Below the pieces are notes generated by a model, which was not told where the DNA came from, did no database searches, and saw nothing but the letters and a program-made list of their open reading frames with translations. Below, one piece after another: positions 50,867-60,226 of a stretch of DNA of 64,000 nucleotides; position 1 is the stretch's first letter; every line of letters starts with the position of its first letter. The DNA is from Nostoc sp. CENA543. GTDB taxonomy: Bacteria > Cyanobacteriota > Cyanobacteriia > Cyanobacteriales > Nostocaceae. The stretch is taken from positions 4,720,501 through 4,784,500 of the forward strand of contig NZ_CP023278.1 in assembly GCF_002896875.1 (NCBI RefSeq). Reading direction: 5' to 3'. Made by a program: the position numbers and the translations under genes.

Positions 50867-52402
50867 ATGACAGAATATAGCAGATTAAAAACCTCCCGTT
50901 CCGCCGCTATTAAAGCAAAACTTGATTATCCGGTAATTGATACCGATGTTCATACCAATGATTTCACCCCAGCTTTAGAAGATTACATTGCTAATTACGG
51001 TGGTGCAGAACTTGTAGACGCATTACGCAAAGCCGAATCTTCTCGTCTCAACTCCAAAGTCAACGGTAAAGACTGGTATCAACAAACCCCAGAAGAACGG
51101 CAATATAACCGCACAATTCGTTCTCCTTGGTGGGCGAGAGTTACCCGCAATACTTTAGATTTAGCTACTTACACTTTGCCAGAACTCTTTTATGAGCGTC
51201 AGGCAGAACAAGGTTCAGACTATTCTGTATTATTTCCTAACAATGTATTGGTGCCGGCTGGAGCTAAACCAGAACATCGCCAAGCATTGCAACGGGCTGT
51301 AAATCATTATCATGCTGACTTGTATCGCAAATATAGCGATCGCCTCACGGTAGTTGCTGGTATCCCCATGACTACCCCCCAAGAAGCGATTGAAGAGCTA
51401 GAATTTGCTGTAAAAACACTAGGGCTAAAAGTAGCAAATATTCCTGGTGGTGTAAAACGTCCCATTAAGGCGATCGCTGATAAATACCCCGCAGACCAAT
51501 ACCCAGAAATCGCTAAATACGCCTCCTACATTGACTTCTACGGATTGGATAGTGAATACGACTATGATCCATTCTGGGCGAAAGCAGTGGAATTAGGTGT
51601 ACCCATTACTACCCACTACGGCAGTCAAGGTTGGACTGGACGCTCCTCCATTAGCAACTACATGAATAACCACATCGGTCACTTTGCTGATGGTTCACAA
51701 GCATTTGCGAAAGCATTGTTCTTTGGTGGTGTAACCAAGCGTTTCCCACAATTGCGCGTCGCTATGCTCGAAGGTGGCGCAGATTGGGGCGCACACGTCT
51801 ACATTCACCTAGTAGACCGTTTCTCCAAACGCAATCTCCAAGGACTACAAAACTACAACCCAGAACTCACCAATGCTAACGAGTTGTACGCATTGTTTGA
51901 GCGTTTCGGTAGCGAATTCTTAGAAGCTCATCCCCTCACCAAAGAAGAATTAACAAAGAGCGTCTTAGGTTCTTCTTTTAACCGTCATAGCCGTTCACCC
52001 ATTGGTAGTGAACTAGAAGACTTTGCGGTGGCTGGAATTGAAACTATTGAAGATATTCGCGATCGCTGGGTAAATAGCTTCTTCTTTGGTTCTGAATCTG
52101 ATGATCGTACCATTGGCGCAGCCTTCAACGATAAAGCCAATCCTTTAAAAGTGAAAATTAACGCCATTTACTCCTCAGACGTTGGTCACTGGGATGTACC
52201 CGACCTCACAGATCCTCTAGCAGAAAGCTGGGATTTAGTCCAAGAAGGTGTGATTTCTGAAGCAGACTTTAAAGCCTATGTCTTTGGTAATCCCTACAAG
52301 TTCTACACCCAAGCTAACCCTGACTTCTTCAAGGGTACGGCGATTGAATCTAAAGTCAGCACCACATCCCCACAAGCGGATAAAAACTTGGTAGTGGCTT
52401 AA
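50867..52402 (+). CDS. Amidohydrolase-2-family metal-dependent hydrolase
   Basis: 511-residue TIM-barrel hydrolase. The start VIDTDVHTNDFTP is the metal motif (D-x-H-type); FPNNVLVPAGAKPEHRQALQRAVNHYHADLY and WAKAVELGVPITTHYG, RFPQLRVAMLEGGADWGAHVY fit amidohydrolase-2, often decarboxylases or hydrolases of aromatic or lactone rings. AGAGGA 8 bp before the ATG is a good ribosome-binding site. It follows the LLM monooxygenase in the same direction, with a 122-bp gap. The reaction is inferred from family only. Confidence 0.85.
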   Translation: MTEYSRLKTSRSAAIKAKLDYPVIDTDVHTNDFTPALEDYIANYGGAELVDALRKAESSRLNSKVNGKDWYQQTPEERQYNRTIRSPWWARVTRNTLDLATYTLPELFYERQAEQGSDYSVLFPNNVLVPAGAKPEHRQALQRAVNHYHADLYRKYSDRLTVVAGIPMTTPQEAIEELEFAVKTLGLKVANIPGGVKRPIKAIADKYPADQYPEIAKYASYIDFYGLDSEYDYDPFWAKAVELGVPITTHYGSQGWTGRSSISNYMNNHIGHFADGSQAFAKALFFGGVTKRFPQLRVAMLEGGADWGAHVYIHLVDRFSKRNLQGLQNYNPELTNANELYALFERFGSEFLEAHPLTKEELTKSVLGSSFNRHSRSPIGSELEDFAVAGIETIEDIRDRWVNSFFFGSESDDRTIGAAFNDKANPLKVKINAIYSSDVGHWDVPDLTDPLAESWDLVQEGVISEADFKAYVFGNPYKFYTQANPDFFKGTAIESKVSTTSPQADKNLVVA

Positions 52403-52521
52403 ATCACTGCATAGAGGCTTGGAGATATTTGGGTCAAATCACAGAACTTTTAGGATTTATGGGGATTAGATAATTTCTAGTCCCCAATTCCTAAATCGTA
52501 CACACTTGAGGAATTACAACT

Positions 52522-53175
52522 ATGGCTATTGAACACCGTTCTAGTTTATTTCCCTATCTTTTTTCCCCTGTCTCGGAAGATACCAAAAAACCCGCGCCTC
52601 TGGTGTTGTTTTTACATGGAGCGCGCGATCGCGGTCATGACTTAAATGTACTGTTGAAATGGGGTTTACCTCGTTTTGTTAATGAATCTAGTCCTTTACC
52701 TTACTTTTTTGCAGCTCCCCAACTTCCTGAAGGACAAACTTGGGTAGACAGAGAAGCAGATGTAATTGCTTTGTTAGACAATCTCATCGCCTCTGAAGCG
52801 ATCAATCCCTCTCGTGTAATTTTATCTGGATTTAGCCTGGGTACTGCCGGAGCATGGCACATCGCCGCATCTCATCCTGGCCGCTTCGCTGGATTAGTAG
52901 CGGTATCTGGTCGTGTACCAACCACATTAGAACTCAATCAACTAGCTGCACTTAAAGAAATTCCTATACAAATATTCCAAGGCGGTAAGGACGAAAAACT
53001 GTCACTAGAAGACACACAACAAATTGTTAATACCTTGCGCGAACTGGGGGGAAAAGTAGACTTTACCATCTTCCCAGAAGGGGATCACTTTATTGCCGAT
53101 GAAGTTTACACTGACTCGAAACTGCAACAGTGGTTTGTTTCACAGGGTCTTCGTCAAGCTTCTGTCGTGTCTTGA
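52522..53175 (+). CDS. Alpha/beta hydrolase (carboxylesterase/phospholipase type)
   Basis: 217-residue serine hydrolase of the alpha/beta fold. It has LVLFLHGARDRG (oxyanion), the nucleophile elbow GFSLGTAGAW, the acid in IFQGGKDEKL and the His in FPEGDHFIADEV. The related families are carboxylesterase and dienelactone-like hydrolases. GAGG upstream of the ATG. It sits in the 49-56 kb gene series, so it may cleave an intermediate. Confidence 0.87.
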   Translation: MAIEHRSSLFPYLFSPVSEDTKKPAPLVLFLHGARDRGHDLNVLLKWGLPRFVNESSPLPYFFAAPQLPEGQTWVDREADVIALLDNLIASEAINPSRVILSGFSLGTAGAWHIAASHPGRFAGLVAVSGRVPTTLELNQLAALKEIPIQIFQGGKDEKLSLEDTQQIVNTLRELGGKVDFTIFPEGDHFIADEVYTDSKLQQWFVSQGLRQASVVS

Positions 53176-53220
53176 TGAGGAATTGGGGATTGGTGAATTT
53201 TGAATTAGGAATGCAGCAAC

Positions 53221-54219
53221 ATGACATTACCCACAACTAAACTTGGTCAAACCGGACTGACTGTTTCGCGCCTTGTTCTAGGGACAATGACCTTTGGATT
53301 GCAAACAGATGAAGAAACTTCTAGGCGCATCCTTGATACAGCCGCCGATGCTGGTATTAACTTTCTCGACACAGCCGATGTTTATCCTCTAGGGGGTGGA
53401 CTAGCGACGGCTGGTAGCACCGAAGAAATCATTGGACGTTGGCTCAAAGGGAAACGGGAACACTTTATTGTAGCTACTAAGTGTGTGGGCAAAGTTGGGA
53501 CTGCACCTTGGGATCAGGGTGCTTCTCGTAAGCATATTTTAGATGCAATAGATGCTTCCTTAAAAAGACTGGGAACTGATTATGTTGACTTGTATCAGTT
53601 GCATTCTGACGATGCTTCCACTCCCCTAGATGAGACACTAGAAGCCTTAGACACAATAGTGCGTGCTGGGAAAGTGCGTTATATCGGAGTTTCTAACTTC
53701 TTGGCTTACCGACTGGCTCGCGCCTTGGGTCGTGCTGATGTGCGAAATTTGACCCGTTTTGTTTCCATTCAACCCCGCTACAATTTGTTGTTTCGGGAAA
53801 TTGAGCGAGAACTTCTACCCTTAGCTAAAGAGGAAGGCTTAGGTGTAATTCCTTACAACCCTTTAGCCGGAGGTTTACTGACAGGGAAACATAACTTGAG
53901 TAACGGCCCAACCCAAGGTACACGCTTCACTTTGGGGACTGCGGCCGAACGTTATCAAGAACGCTATTGGCGCGATCGCGAGTTAAATACTGTGGAAGAA
54001 TTACGCACAGTAGCAGAATTTGCGGGATTATCGCTCACTACTCTTGCAGTGGCTTGGGTGTTGGCTAATCCCATTATTACTGCTCCTATTATCGGGGCTA
54101 GCCGTCCAGAACAACTCACTGAAACCCTCAAGGCTGTAGAAATTACACTCGACGACAATTTAAAGCAAAAGTTAGACAATATCACCAGCGAATACCGCAA
54201 GGGTGATTCTCTACGGTAG
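53221..54219 (+). CDS. Aldo/keto reductase
   Basis: 332-residue NADPH-type oxidoreductase of the AKR superfamily: KLGQTGLTVSRLVLGTMTFG, NFLDTADVYPLGGG (Asp and Tyr of the tetrad), IVATKCVGKVG (Lys), DLYQLHSDD (His) and a C-terminal GASRPEQLTETLKAVE. Monomeric AKR of the 'Tas/YhdN' style. 45 bp after the hydrolase gene, likely in the same operon. It would reduce a carbonyl in the pathway. Confidence 0.9.
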   Translation: MTLPTTKLGQTGLTVSRLVLGTMTFGLQTDEETSRRILDTAADAGINFLDTADVYPLGGGLATAGSTEEIIGRWLKGKREHFIVATKCVGKVGTAPWDQGASRKHILDAIDASLKRLGTDYVDLYQLHSDDASTPLDETLEALDTIVRAGKVRYIGVSNFLAYRLARALGRADVRNLTRFVSIQPRYNLLFREIERELLPLAKEEGLGVIPYNPLAGGLLTGKHNLSNGPTQGTRFTLGTAAERYQERYWRDRELNTVEELRTVAEFAGLSLTTLAVAWVLANPIITAPIIGASRPEQLTETLKAVEITLDDNLKQKLDNITSEYRKGDSLR

Positions 54220-54319
54220 TGCAGAAAAATAGTTCAGCACTGTTTCTGTGATAAAGAATGCGACAAATAGATTTCTGTAAAGCGCACCAGTAAACTATTC
54301 CGCAATCCACAATAATGGT

Positions 54320-55276
54320 ATGACTTCCAAAAAACTCATTTTACACGCAGAGATTGCTGCCGAAATTGAGCCGCATTTACCATCTGATACACAGATTGCA
54401 CTTGTGGATAGTGATGGCAATCTTGACCGAGATGCGAAGGATGCAGAAATCTATTTTAGTTGGTTTTTCTTAAAGCCGGCTACTTTACACCGAGTTTTAG
54501 CCGCCGCACCTCAACTGCGTTGGCATCATGCACCAAACGCCGGTGTAAACCACATTTTAACCCCAACTTACTTAGAACGTAACCTCATCCTCACTAATGG
54601 CGCAGGATCTCATGCAATTCCGATCGCAGAGTTTGTGATTACATATATACTGGCTCATGCGAAATATTTGCCAGAACTCTATAATTTGCAAGCTCAACGC
54701 CATTGGCAAAGAGGCTTTGCTATTCAAGAACTGACTGATGCGACTTTACTAATTATCGGTGCAGGCGGTATCGGTCAAGCTATCGCCCAACGTGCCAAAG
54801 CCTTTGGAATGCGCGTTTTTGGTAGTCGTCGTCATCCCCAAGCACTACCAAATTTCGACAAAGTCGTAGGTGCAGATGAGTGGCGAGTGCTGTTACCAGA
54901 AGTAGACTATTTAGTCATTGCTACACCACTCACACCACAAACCAAAGGTCTGATTGATAAAACTGTACTGCGATCGCTACCTCCCCATGCGTATTTAATT
55001 AATATCGCCCGTGGTGCAGTCGTGGATGAGCCAGCTTTAATTCAAGCCCTCACAGAAGGTTGGATTGCTGGTGCAGCTTTAGATACAGTTATCGATGAAC
55101 CTTTACCATCCGAAAGTCCTTTGTGGACTGTTCCCAACTTATTCATTACCCCTCATTGTTCTGGTCATTCCCCCAACGTCAAACAACGTTCCATAGAACT
55201 ATTTCTCGATAATTTCAGACGTTATCAAAACGGTCAACCCTTAAAGAACGTTGTCGATCAACACGCCGGCTACTAA
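54320..55276 (+). CDS. D-2-hydroxyacid dehydrogenase family protein
   Basis: 318-residue NAD-binding dehydrogenase. The Rossmann motif is LLIIGAGGIGQAIAQRAKAFGM; catalytic R in NIARGAVVDE, E in IDEPLPSESPLW and H in ITPHCSGHSP are all kept. The start MTSKKLILHAEI lacks a strong ribosome-binding site but no other Met is near. It is in the catabolic gene series. It may reduce a 2-keto acid or act on a related intermediate. Confidence 0.88.
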   Translation: MTSKKLILHAEIAAEIEPHLPSDTQIALVDSDGNLDRDAKDAEIYFSWFFLKPATLHRVLAAAPQLRWHHAPNAGVNHILTPTYLERNLILTNGAGSHAIPIAEFVITYILAHAKYLPELYNLQAQRHWQRGFAIQELTDATLLIIGAGGIGQAIAQRAKAFGMRVFGSRRHPQALPNFDKVVGADEWRVLLPEVDYLVIATPLTPQTKGLIDKTVLRSLPPHAYLINIARGAVVDEPALIQALTEGWIAGAALDTVIDEPLPSESPLWTVPNLFITPHCSGHSPNVKQRSIELFLDNFRRYQNGQPLKNVVDQHAGY

Positions 55277-55310
55277 ACACACCAAAAAAATGACCAAGGC
55301 AAAAATTTAA

Positions 55311-55338
55311 TTTTGAATTTTGAATTTTGAATTTTGAA
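55311..55338. repeat. Heptamer tandem repeat (ttttgaa)
   Basis: Four perfect copies of ttttgaa immediately upstream of the ribosome-binding site and GTG start of the dienelactone hydrolase gene. Confidence 0.85.
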
Positions 55339-55354
55339 TTCGGAGCGAAGCGAC

Positions 55355-56110
55355 GTGACAAATACAGAAATTCGCACTGCTTACGTGCAGATTCCCAATG
55401 CAGATTTACAAATAGACGCGTATTTAGCCCAACCAGCTAGAGAAGGGGTTTTTCCGGCGGTGATTGTGGTGCAGGAAATCTTTGGTGTGAATATTCACAT
55501 TCGGGAAGTAGCCGAAAAATTTGCTCAAGAGGGATATGTAGCGATCGCACCATCACTTTTTCAACGTGTTGCACCTGGATTTGAAGCTGGATATAACCCC
55601 GAAGATATCCAAAAAGGTCGAGGATATAAAGACAAGACTACAGCCACAGAAATCTTGAGCGATATTCAGGCGGCGATCGCTTATTTAAAAAGCTTACCCA
55701 ATGTCCAAGCAGATGCCATTGGCTCGATTGGTTTTTGCTTTGGTGGTCATGTGGTTTATTTAGCAGCCACCTTACCGGATATCAAAGTTACAGCCTCTTT
55801 TTATGGTGGTGGTATTACCACTTCTACTCCCGGCGGTGGAGAACCTACTCTTACTCTCACTCCTGAAATTAAACGACCGATTTACCTATTCTTTGGCTTA
55901 GAAGACCAAGGTATTCCTTTAGAGCATACACAACAAATTGAGGCTGAATTGCAAAAATATCAAATTCCTCATGCTGTTTATCGTTATCCCGATGCAGGAC
56001 ATGGTTTTTTCTGCAATCACCGCGCCAGCTACAATCCCGAAGCTGCTACTGATGCTTGGCAAAAAGTTCAAGAACTGTTTGCAAACTATCTACAACTCCA
56101 GACAGTTTAA
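55355..56110 (+). CDS. Dienelactone hydrolase family protein
   Basis: 251-residue alpha/beta hydrolase of the dienelactone hydrolase family with the catalytic Cys in GSIGFCFGGHVVYLA, Asp in FGLEDQGIP and His in DAGHGFFCN. Family members open lactones from aromatic ring breakdown. The frame is open to a TTG at 55334, but a GTG at 55355 has GGAG nine bases upstream and gives the usual length. Last gene of the catabolic-like series. Confidence 0.88.
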   Translation: MTNTEIRTAYVQIPNADLQIDAYLAQPAREGVFPAVIVVQEIFGVNIHIREVAEKFAQEGYVAIAPSLFQRVAPGFEAGYNPEDIQKGRGYKDKTTATEILSDIQAAIAYLKSLPNVQADAIGSIGFCFGGHVVYLAATLPDIKVTASFYGGGITTSTPGGGEPTLTLTPEIKRPIYLFFGLEDQGIPLEHTQQIEAELQKYQIPHAVYRYPDAGHGFFCNHRASYNPEAATDAWQKVQELFANYLQLQTV

Positions 56111-56199
56111 AGGACTTTTGAAAGTAATTAGTGGAACTTAAATATTTAGAGATTCACTAAAAATTGTTTGGTGTTTGTGTTTACTTACTTGCAATAGAA

Positions 56200-57090
56200 A
56201 TGAAAACTATCTTCGTCAAAACGATCGCGATCGCTACAGGTGCAGTTTCTTTAATGATGACACTACCTGCTCAAGCAGCATCATTCACTGCATTTTCTTT
56301 TAAAACCAACGTCACGGCTACTCCTGATCCTGCTGGTAATCTGCTAAATGATCCCACAAGAGATGTCCGGCTAGACTCAGTGGAATTTAACGGACGGACT
56401 ATTAATAGTTTTGCAGTTGTCAACCAAGCCAAGATTTTACAAAACGATACTTACACTCTAGCTGATGGCAGTGTATTTGGCGTACTGCATTCAGGACGAG
56501 GCCCCAATACAATTAATGACAATCTAGTTACAGAAGGCCCTTCTAAACCTAACCCAACAGATCAAGATATTGTTAGCAGTTTAGGTAACTTAAATCTCAA
56601 TAGTATTCTAGTGACACGAGAAAATGCTGATAAAGCCAGCATCGAAGTTGCTTTTGCCAATCCCGTAAATACATTTTTCTTTTGGGAGCGTGGTGGAAAT
56701 CCCAGTGGTACAGTTGCGGGTGACAGTGATTTATTAGTTGAGGCTTTGGATGATAATAATGCAGTCATCGCTAGTTACAAAATTTTGAGGCAAAACTACA
56801 CCAAAGCCGACTATAACATCAGTACAGTAGTGCAGCCGATTCTGAATAATGGCCCTTTTAATATTGGTTCTATCGGTATTACTTTGAATGGCATCACTAC
56901 AAGAACACTACGATTAACTAGCTCTAATAATAATGGGTTAATTGCTGATGTTCCTAACGACAACGGGCCAGATTTCAAGGTGATAGCCGCCAATGTAGAG
57001 GCTGTTCCCGAACCTTCTGTAATTATGGGCGTGCTTCTAGCTGGCGGTTTAGCTACGCTTATCAAGCGCAAGAGAATCGTGACCGAGTAA
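56200..57090 (+). CDS. PEP-CTERM protein
   Basis: 296-residue exported protein with a signal peptide (MKTIFVKTIAIATGAVSLMMTLPAQAA) and a C-terminal PEP-CTERM anchor: VPEPSVIMGVLLAGGLATLIKRKRIVTE, i.e. VPEP, one transmembrane helix and a basic tail. Such proteins are sorted by an exosortase to the envelope or matrix. The middle is beta-rich. The upstream 12 codons (to 56164) are rejected since the signal starts at 56200. A hairpin follows. Confidence 0.87.
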   Translation: MKTIFVKTIAIATGAVSLMMTLPAQAASFTAFSFKTNVTATPDPAGNLLNDPTRDVRLDSVEFNGRTINSFAVVNQAKILQNDTYTLADGSVFGVLHSGRGPNTINDNLVTEGPSKPNPTDQDIVSSLGNLNLNSILVTRENADKASIEVAFANPVNTFFFWERGGNPSGTVAGDSDLLVEALDDNNAVIASYKILRQNYTKADYNISTVVQPILNNGPFNIGSIGITLNGITTRTLRLTSSNNNGLIADVPNDNGPDFKVIAANVEAVPEPSVIMGVLLAGGLATLIKRKRIVTE

Positions 57091-57117
57091 TTTTTTATCA
57101 CTAAGCGGCTATGAAAT

Positions 57118-57144
57118 ACCCAGATTTTTCTACAAAATCTGGGT
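57118..57144 (+). terminator. Hairpin after the PEP-CTERM gene
   Basis: An 11-bp perfect stem (acccagatttt / aaaatctgggt) with a five-base loop 28 bp after the stop. The following AAATTT is T-poor, so it may be a weak or bidirectional terminator. Confidence 0.6.
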
Positions 57145-57225
57145 AAATTTGCTTGTGAAATTTAAGAAAGAGTAGTTTGTAATTAGTTTTTCCCCTACAC
57201 CCCTATACCCTCACACCCTTACACC

Positions 57226-58494
57226 CTACTCTTTGTAGTCTTCTAATGTTTTCAACTGGCGAATTTCTGGCCAAATCATAGCTGTAGCAATCACTACTAA
57301 AATCGTACCGACTCCACCCCCCACAACAGAAGCCACTGTACCAAATAAGGCTGCTGCTAAACCTGACTCAAAGCCGCCTAACTCATTAGAAGCACTGATA
57401 AATACACTATTAATTGCTGCAACCCGACCCCGTAAATGTTCGGGGGTGCGAATCTGTACTAAGGTGTGGCGAATCACTACACTAATGCTATCTAGCGCAC
57501 CACTCAATACCAGCATTAACAGTGATAGCCAAAACCACCGAGATAACCCAAAGATAATGGTGACAATTCCAAAACCTGCTACTGACCAAAGTAGGACTTT
57601 TCCGGCTTGGCGTAGAGGAGGTATATGGGCTAAAACTAAAGCCATAAACAGCGCACCTATGGATGGCGCAGCTTGTAGATACCCTAGTTCCACAGGGCCG
57701 ACGCGCAAAATATCTTTAGCAAAGATGGGTAGTAGTGCAGTTGCACCACCGAGTAAGACTGCAAATAAATCTAGACTGATGGCTGCTAAAATCAGCTGAT
57801 TTTGCCAGACAAACTTAGCACCGGCTGATAATGCTTGTAGTGATATCGGTTCTTTGTGAAAGGTTGACTTTTGGGGTTTAACTTTCCAGAGGAGAACAAA
57901 ACACAAAAGTCCAGCGATCGCAGCTAGTATATACACTCCTGTTGCACTATTCCAAACTGCGATCGCCAATCCTCCCAAGGCTGGCCCTATGACTGTCGCT
58001 AGTTGGAAGCTACTACTATTCCAAGTTGCAGCATTGGTATAGGCACTCACTGGTAGTAATTGCCACATCAGCGCATCACTAGCAGGTTTTAAAAATGCTC
58101 GCGCCACACCAGTTAAAAGTAAGCACAGGTAAACTAAGGAAACCGCACCTCGACTATAGGAAACAACACCTAAAGCCAAGGAGCAGAACACTAGTAAAAT
58201 TACTGATAATAAAACAGTGTGCTTGCGATCGCGGCGATCGGCAACGTCTCCAGCAATCAAAGTTAAGATAATCATCGGTAAGACTTGCGCCAATCCTACC
58301 CCACCTAACACCATTGCTGAATTAGTGCGTTCATAAAGTTCCCAGCCAATGGCTACTGTCTGCATTTGTGAGCCTGTAAATAACAGCACACGTCCTATGG
58401 TAAACAGGCGATAATCTCGAAATCTCAAGGCTGCGAAAGGATCGTGCGATGCAACATCAGTATTAGATAGAAGGTTTCGTTTGCTTGAAGACAT
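57226..58494 (-). CDS. MFS transporter
   Basis: 422-residue major facilitator with 11-12 helices. Motifs: FTIGRVLLFTGSQMQTVAIGWELYERT, GDVADRRDRKHTVLL (loop 2-3), WNSSSFQLATVIGPALGGLA, RTPEHLRGRVAAINSVFI. Style is that of EntS-type drug or siderophore exporters. It is the second EntS-type MFS in the window and lies on the other strand from the catabolic series. Confidence 0.88.
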   Translation of the reverse strand: MSSSKRNLLSNTDVASHDPFAALRFRDYRLFTIGRVLLFTGSQMQTVAIGWELYERTNSAMVLGGVGLAQVLPMIILTLIAGDVADRRDRKHTVLLSVILLVFCSLALGVVSYSRGAVSLVYLCLLLTGVARAFLKPASDALMWQLLPVSAYTNAATWNSSSFQLATVIGPALGGLAIAVWNSATGVYILAAIAGLLCFVLLWKVKPQKSTFHKEPISLQALSAGAKFVWQNQLILAAISLDLFAVLLGGATALLPIFAKDILRVGPVELGYLQAAPSIGALFMALVLAHIPPLRQAGKVLLWSVAGFGIVTIIFGLSRWFWLSLLMLVLSGALDSISVVIRHTLVQIRTPEHLRGRVAAINSVFISASNELGGFESGLAAALFGTVASVVGGGVGTILVVIATAMIWPEIRQLKTLEDYKE

Positions 58495-58557
58495 CGGCAG
58501 AATTCAAAATTAGTCAATAGTTAATAGTCAATAGTCAATAGTCAACGGAGTTTGTAA

Positions 58558-59412
58558 CTACATCGCCACCCGTGGATAAAGTTTGGCGCAGATGATAGTT
58601 AAGGTAATTAATGTAAATAAGAGGATAGTAAAGTCTGTACCAAATCCGTAAAGACTTGAGCCGTGGACTAGCATCGTATCCCGCAAGGCATCAACCTCAT
58701 AAGTCAAAGGATTGATGTGGGAGATGAATTTTAACCAATTAGGCATGAGTGATACAGGATAAATGGCGTTACTGGCAAAAAACAATGGCATAGTTAATAA
58801 CTGCCCAATCCCTGTAAATCTTTCTCTGGTTTTCACTAAACAACCAATAATCAGTGAAAATACACAAAAGCTCGCAGCTCCTAAAAATACAATCAACAAT
58901 ACTTTGATGAAAGCTAGGGGATGCAGATTTAGTTGTACACCCAGCAAAATAGCTAGCCCATAAATGAAAATCACCTGGGAAAAGCAGCGTATACTAGCAG
59001 CGATCGCTTTACCTAAAACCATTGCTGCACGGGGTATGGGACTAGCTAAAAGTTTCTGTAAAATTCCTAAATCCCGTTCCCAAATCAGCGTCATACCCCC
59101 TGTAAAAATAGCTACAAAAAGCACGCTCTGTGCCAGAATTCCTGGTGTGATGAATTCTAGGTAAGGTAGATTTCCGGTGGGAATGACACGAGTACGATTG
59201 AATACTTGCCCAAAAATCAGTAGCCACAAAGCAGGTTGTACAGCCCGAATGACTAAATCACTAGGGTCATGTCTGAGTTTTCGGACTTCCAGTTCTGTCA
59301 CTACCAGGGTTTTACTAAATAGCCTGTTGATAGCCACAAACAGATTTTTGGGGTGAGTAAATCTTGTTTTAGCCCAATCTCTGGCTATTACGTCTGGTTC
59401 TGGCGATTTCAC
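58558..59412 (-). CDS. ABC-2-type transporter permease (DrrB-like)
   Basis: 284-residue permease with six predicted helices (about 60-280), of the ABC-2 class. It overlaps the ATP-binding gene by 44 bp, so they are coupled and form one exporter. The pattern 'GMTLIWERDLGILQKLLASPIPRAAMVLGKAIAASIRC' is the typical conserved loop. Substrate unknown; homologues export drugs or lipids. Confidence 0.9.
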   Translation of the reverse strand: MKSPEPDVIARDWAKTRFTHPKNLFVAINRLFSKTLVVTELEVRKLRHDPSDLVIRAVQPALWLLIFGQVFNRTRVIPTGNLPYLEFITPGILAQSVLFVAIFTGGMTLIWERDLGILQKLLASPIPRAAMVLGKAIAASIRCFSQVIFIYGLAILLGVQLNLHPLAFIKVLLIVFLGAASFCVFSLIIGCLVKTRERFTGIGQLLTMPLFFASNAIYPVSLMPNWLKFISHINPLTYEVDALRDTMLVHGSSLYGFGTDFTILLFTLITLTIICAKLYPRVAM

Positions 59413-60226
59413 GGTAGCTCACTCCTGATACTAATTGATTACCTGCGTAGTGAATAAACACGTCATCTAAAGTTGCGTCTGGTTTACCGATGGCGGCTTT
59501 TAATTCTGTGGGTGAACCAGTGACAATCTCTTTACCTCGGTTCATAATGACGACGCGATGACATAAACTGTCAGCTTCTTCGAGAAAGTGAGTAGTTAAA
59601 AATATCGTTGTACCGTAGTCAGTGCGTAGTTGTTCGACTAATTCCCAAACTTGAGTGCGCGCCACAGGATCTAGTCCAACTGTTGGCTCATCTAAAAACA
59701 AAATTGGCGGACGGTGTAATATGGCTTGGGCTATTTCTAATTTGCGAATCATCCCGCCAGAATAGTTTCTCACTAAGCGATGGGCTGCTTCTTGTAAATC
59801 CATGAATTCTAAAACTTCGTGAATGCGCTGTCGTCTTCGTTGAGCGGGAATGTCATATAGTTTGGCAAATATCAACAGATTCTCATAAGCTGTGAGACTA
59901 CCATCAGCTGATAATGCTTGCGGTACGTAACCAATTACTCTTCTAACTTCATTCGGTTGTTGACTGACATCGTACCCCGCCAGGGTAGCGCGTCCTGCAC
60001 TCGGTGGTAATAAAGTCGTCAACATTTTAATGACTGTACTTTTTCCTGCACCATTTGGCCCCAGCAAGCCGAAGACTTCACCAGAAGCTACGGAAATATT
60101 CAGGGTATCAACGGCCGTAAATTGAGCAAAGCGGCGTGTCAGTTCTTGGGTGGCTAAAATGACTTGATTGGCAGGTTTAGCTGATATTGCAGGCCAATCG
60201 TCTATTCTTCCTGTTAGTTTTGTCAC
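59369..60226 (-). CDS. ABC transporter ATP-binding protein (DrrA-like)
   Basis: 285-residue ATPase with Walker A GPNGAGKST, Q-loop GYVPQAL, signature YSGGMIRKLEIA, Walker B ILFLDEPTVGLDP and H-switch TTHFLEEAD. It belongs to the daunorubicin-resistance ABC-2 class and drives the downstream permease. The 44-bp overlap indicates translational coupling. Start at 60226 (MTKLTG). Confidence 0.93.
   Translation of the reverse strand: MTKLTGRIDDWPAISAKPANQVILATQELTRRFAQFTAVDTLNISVASGEVFGLLGPNGAGKSTVIKMLTTLLPPSAGRATLAGYDVSQQPNEVRRVIGYVPQALSADGSLTAYENLLIFAKLYDIPAQRRRQRIHEVLEFMDLQEAAHRLVRNYSGGMIRKLEIAQAILHRPPILFLDEPTVGLDPVARTQVWELVEQLRTDYGTTIFLTTHFLEEADSLCHRVVIMNRGKEIVTGSPTELKAAIGKPDATLDDVFIHYAGNQLVSGVSYREIARTRRNSQRLG

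Noticed and set aside
53964-54200. Minus-strand ORF opposite the aldo/keto reductase end
   Set aside because: Shadow frame; Ser/Ala/Thr-rich antisense composition and no start signal.
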